Shown here: positions 37,386-46,249 of the stretch, piece by piece
How the letters are laid out: every line of letters starts with the position of its first letter
Numbering within the stretch: the first letter of the stretch is position 1
From: Endozoicomonas sp965198415
GTDB lineage: Bacteria; Pseudomonadota; Gammaproteobacteria; Pseudomonadales; Endozoicomonadaceae
DNA length: 64,000 nucleotides
NCBI GenBank assembly: GCA_965198415.1
Contig: CBDAPN010000032.1
Span: forward strand, 1,726,084-1,790,083
Reading direction: 5' to 3'
The notes under the pieces: generated by a model
Told to the model about the DNA's origin: nothing
The model's input: only the letters and a program-made list of their open reading frames with translations
Database searches by the model: none
Made by a program: the position numbers and the translations under genes

Positions 37386-37787
37386 ATGGCCAAAGGCCTA
37401 TTAAAACATCAAGAGCGTCAGGATGCGCTCAGCCTTTTGGGGAAAGATTTGGCCAGACGCGCCAAATCAAAATGCGAGATTTGTGCAGCGTCCGCAGTGC
37501 CACTTGCCATTTTTGAAGTTGCTCCTGTGCCCAGCGAGCCAGATTACGACCACTGCCTTATGTTGTGTGAAACCTGCAGAACGCAGCTGGAAAACCCAAA
37601 GCGGCAGGACCCGAATCATTGGCGTTGTCTGACCAAAAGCATTTGGAGTCAAATTCCTGCTGTGCAAGTTGTATCACTCAGGGAGTTAAGAAAGTTGGCT
37701 CAAAAGCAGGACTGGGCAGCAGAGGCACTGGAAAATGCTTACCTCACCCCCGATATTGAACACTGGGCAGAAGCCGAGAAGTTGTGA
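37386..37787 (+). CDS. PhnA-type zinc-ribbon protein
   Basis: A 133-residue protein from ATG 37386, with GGAGA ahead; the frame extends to 37344 without support. MAKGLLKHQERQDALSLLGKDLARRAKSKCEIC begins a CxxC pair, and a second CxxC (LMLCETCRTQL) follows, giving a four-cysteine zinc site. The body matches the PhnA-like proteins of Pseudomonas and Hahella (DPNHWRCLTKSIWSQIPAVQV). Despite the name there is no evidence for phosphonate metabolism here. Function unknown. Confidence 0.85.
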   Translation: MAKGLLKHQERQDALSLLGKDLARRAKSKCEICAASAVPLAIFEVAPVPSEPDYDHCLMLCETCRTQLENPKRQDPNHWRCLTKSIWSQIPAVQVVSLRELRKLAQKQDWAAEALENAYLTPDIEHWAEAEKL

Positions 37788-37951
37788 CTTGGGCTGACAC
37801 TATCTTTGCAGTTAGAGCCGCAACGTTCAGCGGCTATCTTCAAAAAATATTTCATTACTTCTTGTACAATGAGTAAGCCGACGGATTCATGCACCTAACC
37901 ATTACTTTGAGCATGAATTTCTTCAGGTTCTTACCGGCGATTTATTCATGC

Positions 37952-39574
37952 TCAGGTCGATTCTTTTACCCTTTCTTTATATATTTTATCTAAAAGCTTA
38001 ATGCTTTTTTCCTGTTCTTGAAGGTAGTTTCTGTTATCAATTCTGTCCATTCGCAGTGTGAAAACATTTGATTCACCAAACACATCATTACTTTGGTAGG
38101 TGAATTCATTTTTAGGGTTTAATAGTGGGAAAATTCGCTTATTCTGTCCATCAATAGCAAAAAAGCGCCCAGTCGATTTTGAACGAACCAACATAAATAA
38201 ATGACCAGCGCCACCTTGTCTTGAGTTTTTCAAGACAAAATATCGCTCCCCATCTAAAGAGCTCATACTGTTCTTGTTTGGATGACTGTCAGCCAACTGC
38301 CCTGAAACAACAGCGTCTTTAAAGTTAACATCACAGCCATGGATGAAGGCTGTCTTTTCATCCTCATAATGCCAACAAGGAACAGGGGACACGGCCTTAT
38401 TAGAAGCTGGGATAACAATCTGTTCTTTAACACCTCTAACCTGCATGTATTTACCAAAGCGGCAGAAATTTTCCATGCTAATAATGAAACTTTGGCAATT
38501 TGAATCTCCATGTATTTGATGCTTGTAAAATATTTCAAGCATCTCCCGGTAGAGAGAAAACTCTTCTTCTTCCTTATGACTTAATAAGGTTCTTTCTATG
38601 AACGGCGTTTTGTTTAGTCGATCAGTAATATAGTTGGCATTTTTACCTGGCATTTTTTTCAATTTTTCAAACGCTTCATTATAAGGTATTTTCTTGTACG
38701 AATATTTCAAAAAAACCTCTTCTTCAGCAAGAGCTGTTTTAGCTTCGTTTTCACTTATTACGCCAGCACTAACATTAGCGGATAAATTCTGGCGCATTTT
38801 TGTAAGAGCTCCCTCATATGTTGAATTCACTTCATCATGGTTTTTCGCGCAAATATTTTCACCTAACAAACGGTCAAACTTTGGATTATCCTCTTTAGCA
38901 AACCGCTCTATTTTTTGATGCAGACTGCTCAGTTTTTTTGTGTCCTGTTTAAAATCCCAAGAATTATAAAACGCAACAATACTATTGCTGCCCTGCAGTG
39001 CAGCTGCTTCATTAAATGACATTTTGAAGGCATTTTGGCCGCCCGGCTCTTGCTCAGTATTAGAGCATTCATTTAAGAATCTAATGAACTTTTCTTCATC
39101 TACCGGATACTCACTGTTTTCCCTGATAGTTTTTAGGACGGTATTGCACTTATTTTTGTTATTGTATGGCTCCCTCAAGGTGTTTAGATTATTAAATAGT
39201 ACTTCGGGATCTTTTACAGGGTTCAGTTGACCGCCTTGGTTATTATTGGGTGGCGTAGCTGGCATTGGTGGTGGAATCTGTGCTGGATTTTGCTCAGGGT
39301 CAATCTCGCCGTTATTATTTGACTGCGTCATTTTGGGCTTTACATCTTCTTTAGCTGCAATTTTACGGTCCCTAATGCAGGTGTTTACAACTGCATTCGT
39401 GGCCTTTGCAATAATCAGAACCGGAATTACAACTGGGACAATCGCAATACAAAAAAGATTCCATACCGCCCGTTTAATCATAGAAATTGCATTAGATTCA
39501 GGAGCCTTCTCGGAGGAAAATGGTAACAGCGATTTCAGTTTTTCTATGAAACCAGTCTTATTCTCTAAATTCAT
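37952..39574 (-). CDS. Candidate cysteine-protease effector, unknown family
   Basis: A 540-residue AT-rich gene product. A hydrophobic segment lies near residues 36-60 (VWNLFCIAIVPVVIPVLIIAKAT), followed by a proline/asparagine-rich linker (QIPPPMPATPPNNNQGG). The C-terminal third has a possible Cys-His-Asp triad: Cys360 in HGDSNCQSF, His458 in GAGHLFMLVRS and Asp475 in FFAIDGQNK. Order and the 17-residue His-Asp spacing resemble papain-fold (clan CA) enzymes such as USP, OTU and C58 proteases. I do not recognise the family; the triad is inference. Architecture (hydrophobic N-terminus, Pro-rich linker, protease-like C-terminus) parallels the USP-like gene at 49019. Confidence 0.6.
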   Translation of the reverse strand: MNLENKTGFIEKLKSLLPFSSEKAPESNAISMIKRAVWNLFCIAIVPVVIPVLIIAKATNAVVNTCIRDRKIAAKEDVKPKMTQSNNNGEIDPEQNPAQIPPPMPATPPNNNQGGQLNPVKDPEVLFNNLNTLREPYNNKNKCNTVLKTIRENSEYPVDEEKFIRFLNECSNTEQEPGGQNAFKMSFNEAAALQGSNSIVAFYNSWDFKQDTKKLSSLHQKIERFAKEDNPKFDRLLGENICAKNHDEVNSTYEGALTKMRQNLSANVSAGVISENEAKTALAEEEVFLKYSYKKIPYNEAFEKLKKMPGKNANYITDRLNKTPFIERTLLSHKEEEEFSLYREMLEIFYKHQIHGDSNCQSFIISMENFCRFGKYMQVRGVKEQIVIPASNKAVSPVPCWHYEDEKTAFIHGCDVNFKDAVVSGQLADSHPNKNSMSSLDGERYFVLKNSRQGGAGHLFMLVRSKSTGRFFAIDGQNKRIFPLLNPKNEFTYQSNDVFGESNVFTLRMDRIDNRNYLQEQEKSIKLLDKIYKERVKEST

Positions 39575-39693
39575 GATTATTGTTTCCTATATTATTTAAA
39601 ATGGAATTCAAGCGAAGACTATTTATTTTTATGAAGACTATTTAATCTTAGTCCTTCCTGACTGGCTAAAAGTTCAATAAATACTCAAATTTG

Positions 39694-39707
39694 TGATCGC
39701 GCGATCA
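39694..39707. promoter_or_regulatory. 14-bp palindrome upstream of the effector-like gene
   Basis: TGATCGCGCGATCA is a perfect palindrome about 120 bases upstream of the leftward gene at 39574, in an otherwise AT-rich 450-base intergenic region (39575-40023) where I see nothing else. It could be an operator; the cognate regulator is unknown. Confidence 0.35.
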
Positions 39708-40023
39708 TACATTCAGTACCAAGTTCTGTTTGAGACAACCTTTCATTATTTCAAGTTTAATCAGGAAAAACTCGCTCAGTGTAGCCCATTTACCAAAGCA
39801 GACACTCCAATACCCCTGAGCAAGAGTCATCAACGACTTTGGTAGCACTGACTAACCACCTGACTCTAGCAATATATGATGAGATACAGTGGTCACTTTG
39901 CGCTGTAGTTTTTATTTTTGCCTTTTTACTCAAGAGTCTTAACTTAAGCCTGATAATTAATATCTAATTTTATCGCCAGCCAAGGGTTGCTCTGTACGTA
40001 ACGAGGGAATTATAGTCTAAGTC

Positions 40024-40482
40024 ATGATAAAAAAACTGCTCACTCCCCTACTTATAGTTCTGCCAACCAGGCTGTTAGCAGAAACCAGTGAAGAGCCCAT
40101 AAGCTCCGTCAGTGAGCTTAGTGTTTTACAGGTTCTACTGCCGCTGCTGATGGTTGTCACCCTGATATTCATTCTTGCCTGGCTGGTCAAACGGTTTAAT
40201 CCCGGCCTGCCCAAAATAGGCAAAGATATTGAGCTTTTATCCAGTATCCCCCTGACGAATCAATCTCGATTATCGCTGGTGCGGGTTGGCGGCAAGGATT
40301 TGCTGATCGGTATTACGCCACAATCAGTCTCATTGTTAAAAGATTTTGATGAAGCGATTGTGGATAAGTCCATATCCGCCCAGGCTGATTTATCTGAGCA
40401 ATTTAAGAAATTGCTGCGCGCTAAACCGGCAAAAAAAACCGAACAAACCAACGAAAAGCCCAACATAGCCAACCATGAATAA
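40024..40482 (+). CDS. fliO: FliO-like flagellar export protein, outside a flagellar cluster
   Basis: A 152-residue protein with a short signal-like N-terminus (LLTPLLIVLPTRLLA), one membrane span (VLLPLLMVVTLIFILAWLVKRF) and the FliO cytoplasmic domain IELLSSIPLTNQSRLSLVRVGGKDLLIGITPQSVSLLKDF. FliO assists assembly of FliP in the flagellar type III export gate. Normally it sits between fliN and fliP; here its neighbours are unrelated on both sides. The tail is lysine/asparagine-rich. Assignment rests on the domain pattern. Confidence 0.8.
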   Translation: MIKKLLTPLLIVLPTRLLAETSEEPISSVSELSVLQVLLPLLMVVTLIFILAWLVKRFNPGLPKIGKDIELLSSIPLTNQSRLSLVRVGGKDLLIGITPQSVSLLKDFDEAIVDKSISAQADLSEQFKKLLRAKPAKKTEQTNEKPNIANHE

Positions 40483-40530
40483 TTGACTTATTCATGGTTG
40501 GCAACAGGAGTTATACAGCTCGCACACAGG

Positions 40531-40539
40531 TTATCCACA
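40531..40539 (+). promoter_or_regulatory. Perfect DnaA box
   Basis: TTATCCACA in the short gap between fliO and the convergent unknown gene. See the other boxes at 41042, 43357 and 43617. Confidence 0.5.
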
Positions 40540-40567
40540 ACGTTTTGTATAAGCTCTGCCAACTGCT

Positions 40568-40948
40568 TTATTGTTGTATCATTTGCGATACCAGAGTCAT
40601 CATTTTCATTTCTGTCAGGCAGATTTGTTGTAGTGAGTCCCGGCTTTCTTCGCTTAAATGGCTGAGAGGCTCCGTTTGCTCTTGCAGGTCGTGCCATTTC
40701 CCAACAGCCATATTATGTGGATAGCTGCTTAACAGTTTTTTTTGCAGCTGGCTCCATTTTTTCTGCAGCACCATTAACATTCCCAGCAGTACAAACGGTG
40801 TTTTTCCTGAGACTCTTTGCCTTAGCCTGATGTAATTGGAGTAGAGCATGACGATCCGCCCAGTGCTGTCTCGCAGACATAACAGGCAAAGGTAGGCTTC
40901 ATCCTCAACGGGTAAACCTTTTGCAGTGCAGTCGTTCGTTTGTACCAT
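40568..40948 (-). CDS. Unknown 126-residue protein
   Basis: A soluble protein beginning MVQTNDCTAKGLPVEDEAYLCLLCLRDSTGRIVMLYSNYIRLRQRVS, with a basic central part and a helical, glutamine- and methionine-rich C-terminus (LQQICLTEMKMMTLVSQMIQQ). The cysteine-rich first third (CLLCL) is not a clear zinc motif. The start is followed upstream by a region with DnaA boxes. No recognised family; moderately likely to be a real gene because the frame is long for a converging pair and has GGAAGGG-like purines ahead of its ATG. Confidence 0.5.
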   Translation of the reverse strand: MVQTNDCTAKGLPVEDEAYLCLLCLRDSTGRIVMLYSNYIRLRQRVSGKTPFVLLGMLMVLQKKWSQLQKKLLSSYPHNMAVGKWHDLQEQTEPLSHLSEESRDSLQQICLTEMKMMTLVSQMIQQ

Positions 40949-41041
40949 CGTAATACCCTTCCCTGAGGTAGTAGATTCTTCAGGTTAATTCAGGTTGGTG
41001 ATAGATTTCCACAGTTTCCCTTATCAACCCCCTGAATGAGC

Positions 41042-41082
41042 TGTGGATAAGTCCTTTTATTCCCCATAAGCACTTATCCAAA
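41042..41082 (-). promoter_or_regulatory. Perfect DnaA box with a near-match beside it
   Basis: TGTGGATAA at 41042-41050 is an exact DnaA box in reverse orientation. TTATCCAAA at 41074-41082 is one base off in forward orientation. Both lie in the 173-base gap between the unknown gene and ybbP. Confidence 0.5.
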
Positions 41083-41121
41083 ACAAGTCTGTTTACTATT
41101 TGATCAACACTTACCTATCCT

Positions 41122-43680
41122 CTACGTCTCTTTCAGGATATTCGCCGGCGACTGAGTGATCACCCGGCGAATACCTAACCAGCCGCACACTCCGAGGGCC
41201 AGCGTACCGAGTAGTGGCAGGGCAAGCCACACAGGCCAAGCCGGCTGCCAGGGTAGTTCAAACACCTTGGCATTGAGCAAGTAACTGGTCAGCTCAGTAC
41301 CGCAAGCCGCCAAAAAGCCTGCAATGAAGCCAAAAAGTGCAAATTCACCCACTTGCATCACTAATAACTGCCGCCGGGTGCCACCCAAGGATCGAATGAG
41401 AGCGCCTTCGTTTAACCTCTCGTCTATGCTCGATTCAATCACCGCCAGCATAACCAGAAATCCAGCCACCAGCAGCGCCGCCAGCATCGCTTCCACAGCA
41501 ATTGATGACTGCGCCAGCATGACCTGTACCTGAGTGATCACCGCATCCAGATCAAGCAGAGTCATGGTCGGGAATTGGCTTATGAGCTGGTTAAGCAGGA
41601 GCTTGTCATTGGGGTTGAGATAAAAACTGTTGAGCCAGGTAGCTGGCATATCTTCCAGTACAGCCTTGGGAAATATCATGTAGAAGTTGGGGCGAAAAGA
41701 CTCCCACTGAACACTGCGAATACTACTGACCGCCTCGGTAAACTCCTGCCCCGAAACAAGAAACGTCAACCGGTCGCCTATCTTTATACCCAGCTCAGCG
41801 GCGAGCTCGGCTTCAACCGACAACCCTTGTTTGCTCCCGGCTTCCCACCACTCGCCCTGCACCACTTGGTTTTTCTCTGGTAATTTTTGCGACCAGGTCA
41901 TATTCAGTTCGCGGTTCAGGGCGTGGTTATTACGCCCCTCTTTTGAAACCGCTTCCCTCACCGGCTCACCGTTCATGCGGATAAGGCGACCACGGACGAT
42001 AGGGTAAAGCTGACTGGTAGTGATGCCGTTGTCTTGCAAAAACTGTGAGTACGCTTCGACCTCAGCAGGCTGGATATTCATGGCAAAGTAGTTTGGTGTT
42101 TGTGCCGGTAACTGTTGTTGCCAGCGGGCGAGAAGATCAGTTCGCAGCATCAATACCACTGCCATGGCAAGAAAGGTCAGGGTAAAAGCCAAAAGTTGTG
42201 CCGCACTTTTACCCCGGCCCTGTACCAGACGATTGACTCCGGGGCGCCAACTCACCGGCAAACGGGCCAGGCGCTGCCTGCTGCCAAGACGGCTTAACAG
42301 CAGCTGAATGCCCAAAGAGATCACCAGCAATACCGCGCCACAGGCCACCGCCAGAATAGAAGCCATCACCAGTTCCCCGGTGTGATACCACAGCAACGCA
42401 AATACCGCCAGCAATGAGCAGGTATAGACCAACCACGAGGCGGCGGGCGCAGGTGCCAGATCCCGCCTTAGCACCCGCAGTGGCGATACCGACTGCAAGC
42501 GCAGCAACGGAGCCAAACCAAACCCCGCCAAAGTGATAATGCCCGTTGCACCGCCCACCAGCATGGGCAACCAACCAGGCTGTGGCAGCCATGCGGGCAG
42601 TACGCCCTGCAACAAAACAATAATACCCTCCTGCAAAATCCAACCCAGTGCCACCCCGGGCAGAGCCACCAGCAAGGCCACCAACGCCAGTTCCCCCAGC
42701 AGCAGTTTTAACACTTGCTGGCGGCTGGCACCGAGACAGCGCATGACCGCGCAGTTATCAAACCGGCGCTCTGCAAATCGCTGACTGGCCATGGCCACTG
42801 CCACCCCCGCCAATAACATGGCGGCAATGCTGGCAAGGCCGAGAAACTGCTTCAGTCGCACCACGGAATTACGCAGACTGCGCTGGCTGTTGTCGGCGGT
42901 TTGCAGTTTTTCACTGGCATCGAGCTGGCTTTTTGCCCAATGGCTGAACTGTTCCAGAGTTTTCAGGTTACCCGCCAACAACAGCTTCCAACCCACCCGA
43001 CTGCCCGGCTGAATGATACCGGTACTCTCAAGGTCGGCCATGTTAAACATCAGACGTGGTGACAAGCTGTAAAAATCACCGCCACGATCGGTCTCAAGAG
43101 TGATGGCACGGGTGACGGTTAGCCAGGTATTGCCCAGCATGACCCGGTCACCAATATTAATGCCAAGCAGAGGAAAGAGCCTTGGTTCCAGCCAGGCTTC
43201 ACCGGGCTTTGGTGTGTCGCTCACCTGCTGATCTGGGGCGAAGGGCTGCTTTGCGGTACGAATGTGGCCACGCAGTGGATAATTATTTTCCACCGCTTTG
43301 GCCGCAACCATCTGCATGTTATCGCCAGCCATTATCACAGAGGGAAACTCCAGAACTGTGGATAACTGCAACCCGCTCTCTCTGGCTGCTTGTAAAATCT
43401 GTGGTTTTAACGGCTGTGGGCTGCGGATCATCATATCGGCCCCCAGCACTTCGGCCACCTGCCGACCAAGAGCGAGCTGCAAGCGTTCGCTGAACAGTGC
43501 AATAGCAGTACTGACGGATACCGCCATCAGCAATGCAGCCACTAGCAGCCAGAGCTCGCCAGAGCGCCAATCCCGCAGTAAGAAGCGCCAAGCCAGACGA
43601 GTGCTGCTAGCGGGCTTGTGGATAACCGTCGTGCTTGTCGACTCTGCGTTTGCACCGTTATTCACCGCTGCACCGCTCAT
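41122..43680 (-). CDS. ybbP: YbbP-like ABC transporter permease (FtsX family)
   Basis: An 852-residue inner-membrane protein of the MacB/FtsX class with two FtsX-type permease domains, each of four spans (LWLLVAALLMAVSVSTAIALF at the start; AAMLLAGVAVAMASQ; AMLAALLVAGFLVMLAVIESSIDERLNEGALIRSLGGTRRQLL near the end), and large periplasmic loops. It partners with the ATPase YbbA, whose gene overlaps by four bases, in an export or lipoprotein/lipid-handling system not well defined in E. coli. Two DnaA-box sequences happen to lie inside its 5' part. Confidence 0.93.
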   Translation of the reverse strand: MSGAAVNNGANAESTSTTVIHKPASSTRLAWRFLLRDWRSGELWLLVAALLMAVSVSTAIALFSERLQLALGRQVAEVLGADMMIRSPQPLKPQILQAARESGLQLSTVLEFPSVIMAGDNMQMVAAKAVENNYPLRGHIRTAKQPFAPDQQVSDTPKPGEAWLEPRLFPLLGINIGDRVMLGNTWLTVTRAITLETDRGGDFYSLSPRLMFNMADLESTGIIQPGSRVGWKLLLAGNLKTLEQFSHWAKSQLDASEKLQTADNSQRSLRNSVVRLKQFLGLASIAAMLLAGVAVAMASQRFAERRFDNCAVMRCLGASRQQVLKLLLGELALVALLVALPGVALGWILQEGIIVLLQGVLPAWLPQPGWLPMLVGGATGIITLAGFGLAPLLRLQSVSPLRVLRRDLAPAPAASWLVYTCSLLAVFALLWYHTGELVMASILAVACGAVLLVISLGIQLLLSRLGSRQRLARLPVSWRPGVNRLVQGRGKSAAQLLAFTLTFLAMAVVLMLRTDLLARWQQQLPAQTPNYFAMNIQPAEVEAYSQFLQDNGITTSQLYPIVRGRLIRMNGEPVREAVSKEGRNNHALNRELNMTWSQKLPEKNQVVQGEWWEAGSKQGLSVEAELAAELGIKIGDRLTFLVSGQEFTEAVSSIRSVQWESFRPNFYMIFPKAVLEDMPATWLNSFYLNPNDKLLLNQLISQFPTMTLLDLDAVITQVQVMLAQSSIAVEAMLAALLVAGFLVMLAVIESSIDERLNEGALIRSLGGTRRQLLVMQVGEFALFGFIAGFLAACGTELTSYLLNAKVFELPWQPAWPVWLALPLLGTLALGVCGWLGIRRVITQSPANILKET

Positions 43681-44402
43681 GCCATCTCCTCCAATACACC
43701 ACCTTGTAGCTTCAATACCCGCTGACAGCGTTTAGCCAACGCCATGTCGTGGGTGACCAAAATAATGGTGGTGCCACTTTCGCGGTTAACCTCAAACAGC
43801 AGCTCAATAATGGTTTCGCCGTTTTTTTCATCCAGATTCCCCGTGGGTTCATCGGCAAACAGAATATCCGGCTTACCGGCAAACGCTCTGGCAATGGCAA
43901 CCCGCTGCTGTTCACCGCCAGAAAGCTGTTTGGGGTAGTGGGCAAGACGGTGAGCCAGACCCACACGAGTGAGGAGGTTGTTGGCTCGCTCTGCGGGTTG
44001 ATCCACACCGGCTAACTCCAGAGGCAACATGACATTTTCCAAAGCGGTCAGGTTGCCTAACAACTGAAAAGACTGAAATACAAAGCCAGTGTGCTCACCG
44101 CGCACTTGTGCCCGGGCATCTTCATCCAGCTGATCAATTTGCTTGCCTGCAAGGCTGACCGTACCTGCTGTGGGCAGATCCAACCCGGCCAGAATTCCCA
44201 GTAAAGTGGATTTACCAGAACCCGAGGCACCGACAATGGCAACGGACTCTGCGGACTTGATCTGCAGATTGAGTCCAGACAAGATGGTGAGCGAGTTGGC
44301 GCGAGTCGATACTGTTTTCTCAAGATCAGTAGCGGCCACCGCCAAAGGAATAGAGCTAAAAGCTGCCGTCGCTGCCCGGGAATTGGAGAGCATATCACTC
44401 AT
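43677..44402 (-). CDS. ybbA: YbbA-like ABC transporter ATPase
   Basis: A 241-residue ATPase of the LolD/MacB group: Walker A GASGSGKSTLLGILAGL, Q-loop FVFQSFQLLGNLTALENVMLPLEL, signature LSGGEQQRVAIARAFAGKP, Walker B ILFADEPTGNLD, and the switch histidine in VTHDMALAKRC. Works with YbbP. Its start codon at 44402 overlaps the start of the divergent tesA by two bases, so each gene's promoter must lie inside the other's coding sequence. Confidence 0.95.
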   Translation of the reverse strand: MSDMLSNSRAATAAFSSIPLAVAATDLEKTVSTRANSLTILSGLNLQIKSAESVAIVGASGSGKSTLLGILAGLDLPTAGTVSLAGKQIDQLDEDARAQVRGEHTGFVFQSFQLLGNLTALENVMLPLELAGVDQPAERANNLLTRVGLAHRLAHYPKQLSGGEQQRVAIARAFAGKPDILFADEPTGNLDEKNGETIIELLFEVNRESGTTIILVTHDMALAKRCQRVLKLQGGVLEEMA

Positions 44403-45060
44403 GGGAAGATCCTTGATTCATCGTTTTTTTGTAGGCTTGATCAGGCTATTCAAAGCCGCGCCTTTTTTGGCTTTGTCGTTCACTGCCGCCAATCTTTTAG
44501 CCGCAGAGAAAACACTGTTGGTTTATGGCGATAGCTTAAGTGCCGCCTACGGTCTTACGGATATCAATCGGGGCTGGGTGCAATTACTGCAGGACAAAAT
44601 CAACCGCCAAAAGTATCCGTGGAAAGTGGTTAACGTCAGCATCAGCGGCGAAACAACTGCCGGTGGTTTAAGTCGGCTGGAAAAAGTACTCAAGACCACT
44701 CAACCAAACTTGGTACTACTGGAGCTCGGTGCCAATGATGGCTTGCAAGGGAGACCCCTGCAAACACTGAAGTCAAACCTCGATAAAATGATTTCACTGT
44801 TAAGGGAGTACAAGTGCGACGTTATTCTCTTTGAAATGAAGATTCCACCCAACTACGGGCCGGTGTACACCCAGCGTTTTACCCAAACGTTTCAGGATTT
44901 AGGTGCCAAGTGGGAAATCCCCGTGCTGCCTTTTTTTCTTGCTGGCGTTGCGGGCAATGATGCACTGAACCAACCCGACGGCATTCACCCTACACAGCAG
45001 GCGCAGCCAATCATTTTGCAAAACGTCTGGCCGGTATTGAAAGACAGGTTAACGCCTTGA
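44401..45060 (+). CDS. tesA: TesA-type SGNH lysophospholipase/thioesterase/arylesterase
   Basis: A 219-residue periplasmic esterase from ATG 44401; the frame continues upstream into ybbA antisense. A signal peptide (IRLFKAAPFLALSFTAANLLAAE) is followed by block I VYGDSLSAAYG (nucleophile Ser), the oxyanion Gly in ISGETTAGG, ELGANDGLQG, and block V DGIHPTQQAQ with the catalytic Asp and His. Acts on lysophospholipids and acyl thioesters in E. coli. The tesA/ybbA/ybbP arrangement is conserved. The 3' end overlaps the convergent patatin gene by 12 bases. Confidence 0.95.
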   Translation: MGRSLIHRFFVGLIRLFKAAPFLALSFTAANLLAAEKTLLVYGDSLSAAYGLTDINRGWVQLLQDKINRQKYPWKVVNVSISGETTAGGLSRLEKVLKTTQPNLVLLELGANDGLQGRPLQTLKSNLDKMISLLREYKCDVILFEMKIPPNYGPVYTQRFTQTFQDLGAKWEIPVLPFFLAGVAGNDALNQPDGIHPTQQAQPIILQNVWPVLKDRLTP

Positions 45061-46137
45061 GGGTCTATCCAGCCTCTCAACTGCCTGACGTATTTTCCCG
45101 CTTTCTACCAGTTCCAGAAAATCGTCTCCCAGTCTTTTGCTTTCGTCGATGACCCGCTGCCAATAACGCACACGCTCATCGTAGGTAAAGCGGGCAAAGT
45201 CATTGCGGTCGGGGATTTTCTGGTACGGTAGCCGCTCAACAAACGCCGGTGAGGGAGAAACCAGCACAACATTGGCTGTATTTTCCCAAGCAGGCTTACG
45301 ATGGCGGAGCATTTTATCAAACCAGCCCGGCACCATATGGGTATAAAAGTGCGGGTAAAGCACCAACCCCTCGCCCTCATGAAAGCGCATATCAAAATGG
45401 TAATCGGTAATACCGCCATCACGATAATAACCCTTCGGCGCGCCGGCAATGTTGCTGACGCCCTCCATCACAATGGGAATCGAGCCAGAGGCCATAATGG
45501 CGTCCAGCAGATTAGCCTTGGTCAACGGCACCCGCTCAGTCGGCAGATCGTCGGCGTGATAAAACTGCGGCCAAGGCGGGTTTGCATAAGTCGGGTGAGA
45601 AAACAGAGTGCGAGTAAAAAACAATGACAGGTGCTTGCGGCCAATAGCATTAGCAACAGCGGCCATGCCCATACCAGCCATTTGCAGCGGCTTAACTTCA
45701 GAAGCCCCTAAGCCGTGACTTCTGACCGCGATCAGATTGAGACGAAAAACAGGGTTATCAAGAATCTGCTGCACACCCTCTTCAGGCACCATACTGGTCA
45801 CGAGATCTCGCGCTTTTGCACTGATTTCCTCTGCCTGAGGGTTGTCTGAATACTCAGTGTAAAGATAACCACTTTCAAAATTGGCATGGGCAGCCAGAGG
45901 ATTACTCTGAGCATAACAACTCAGGCGCCAGCAACCGGAAGACGTACCCAAAAGATTCAACGCAGCCGTGCGGCCACGGAAGTACTCTCCCATCAGGGCT
46001 TTGTCTAAACCACTGAGCACAAACCACTTCGGGCCACCGGACGCCCCCACCAACATCTGCACACTTTGCTGCGGCAAACCTTCTGAGCGGATTTTCTCAA
46101 ACGCCTGCTCACCGGCAAGAATTTTTATTGTTTCCAT
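45049..46137 (-). CDS. Patatin-like phospholipase
   Basis: A 362-residue protein with the glycine-rich oxyanion segment LVGASGGPKW near residue 30, the nucleophile elbow GTSSG near residue 65, and the catalytic aspartate in YRDGGITDYHF. Such enzymes form a Ser-Asp dyad and hydrolyse membrane lipids. No signal peptide is visible, so a cytoplasmic or injected protein is possible; several pathogens use secreted patatins, but that is not shown here. Residues between are well ordered and lack frameshifts. Confidence 0.88.
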   Translation of the reverse strand: METIKILAGEQAFEKIRSEGLPQQSVQMLVGASGGPKWFVLSGLDKALMGEYFRGRTAALNLLGTSSGCWRLSCYAQSNPLAAHANFESGYLYTEYSDNPQAEEISAKARDLVTSMVPEEGVQQILDNPVFRLNLIAVRSHGLGASEVKPLQMAGMGMAAVANAIGRKHLSLFFTRTLFSHPTYANPPWPQFYHADDLPTERVPLTKANLLDAIMASGSIPIVMEGVSNIAGAPKGYYRDGGITDYHFDMRFHEGEGLVLYPHFYTHMVPGWFDKMLRHRKPAWENTANVVLVSPSPAFVERLPYQKIPDRNDFARFTYDERVRYWQRVIDESKRLGDDFLELVESGKIRQAVERLDRPSRR

Positions 46138-46249
46138 GCTGCGCTCTCAACTCAAAGCCCAATTAACAGCGCAGAGCCTAAACCTGACAGGCTCTGAAAG
46201 ACAACAGTTTAAATAAGGAGAGGACTGTCCAGCGAACGTCTGATGGCGT

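Noticed and set aside
40501..41121. Replication origin
   Set aside because: Only two exact DnaA boxes are intergenic, and neither dnaA, dnaN, gidA nor an AT-rich unwinding region is present.
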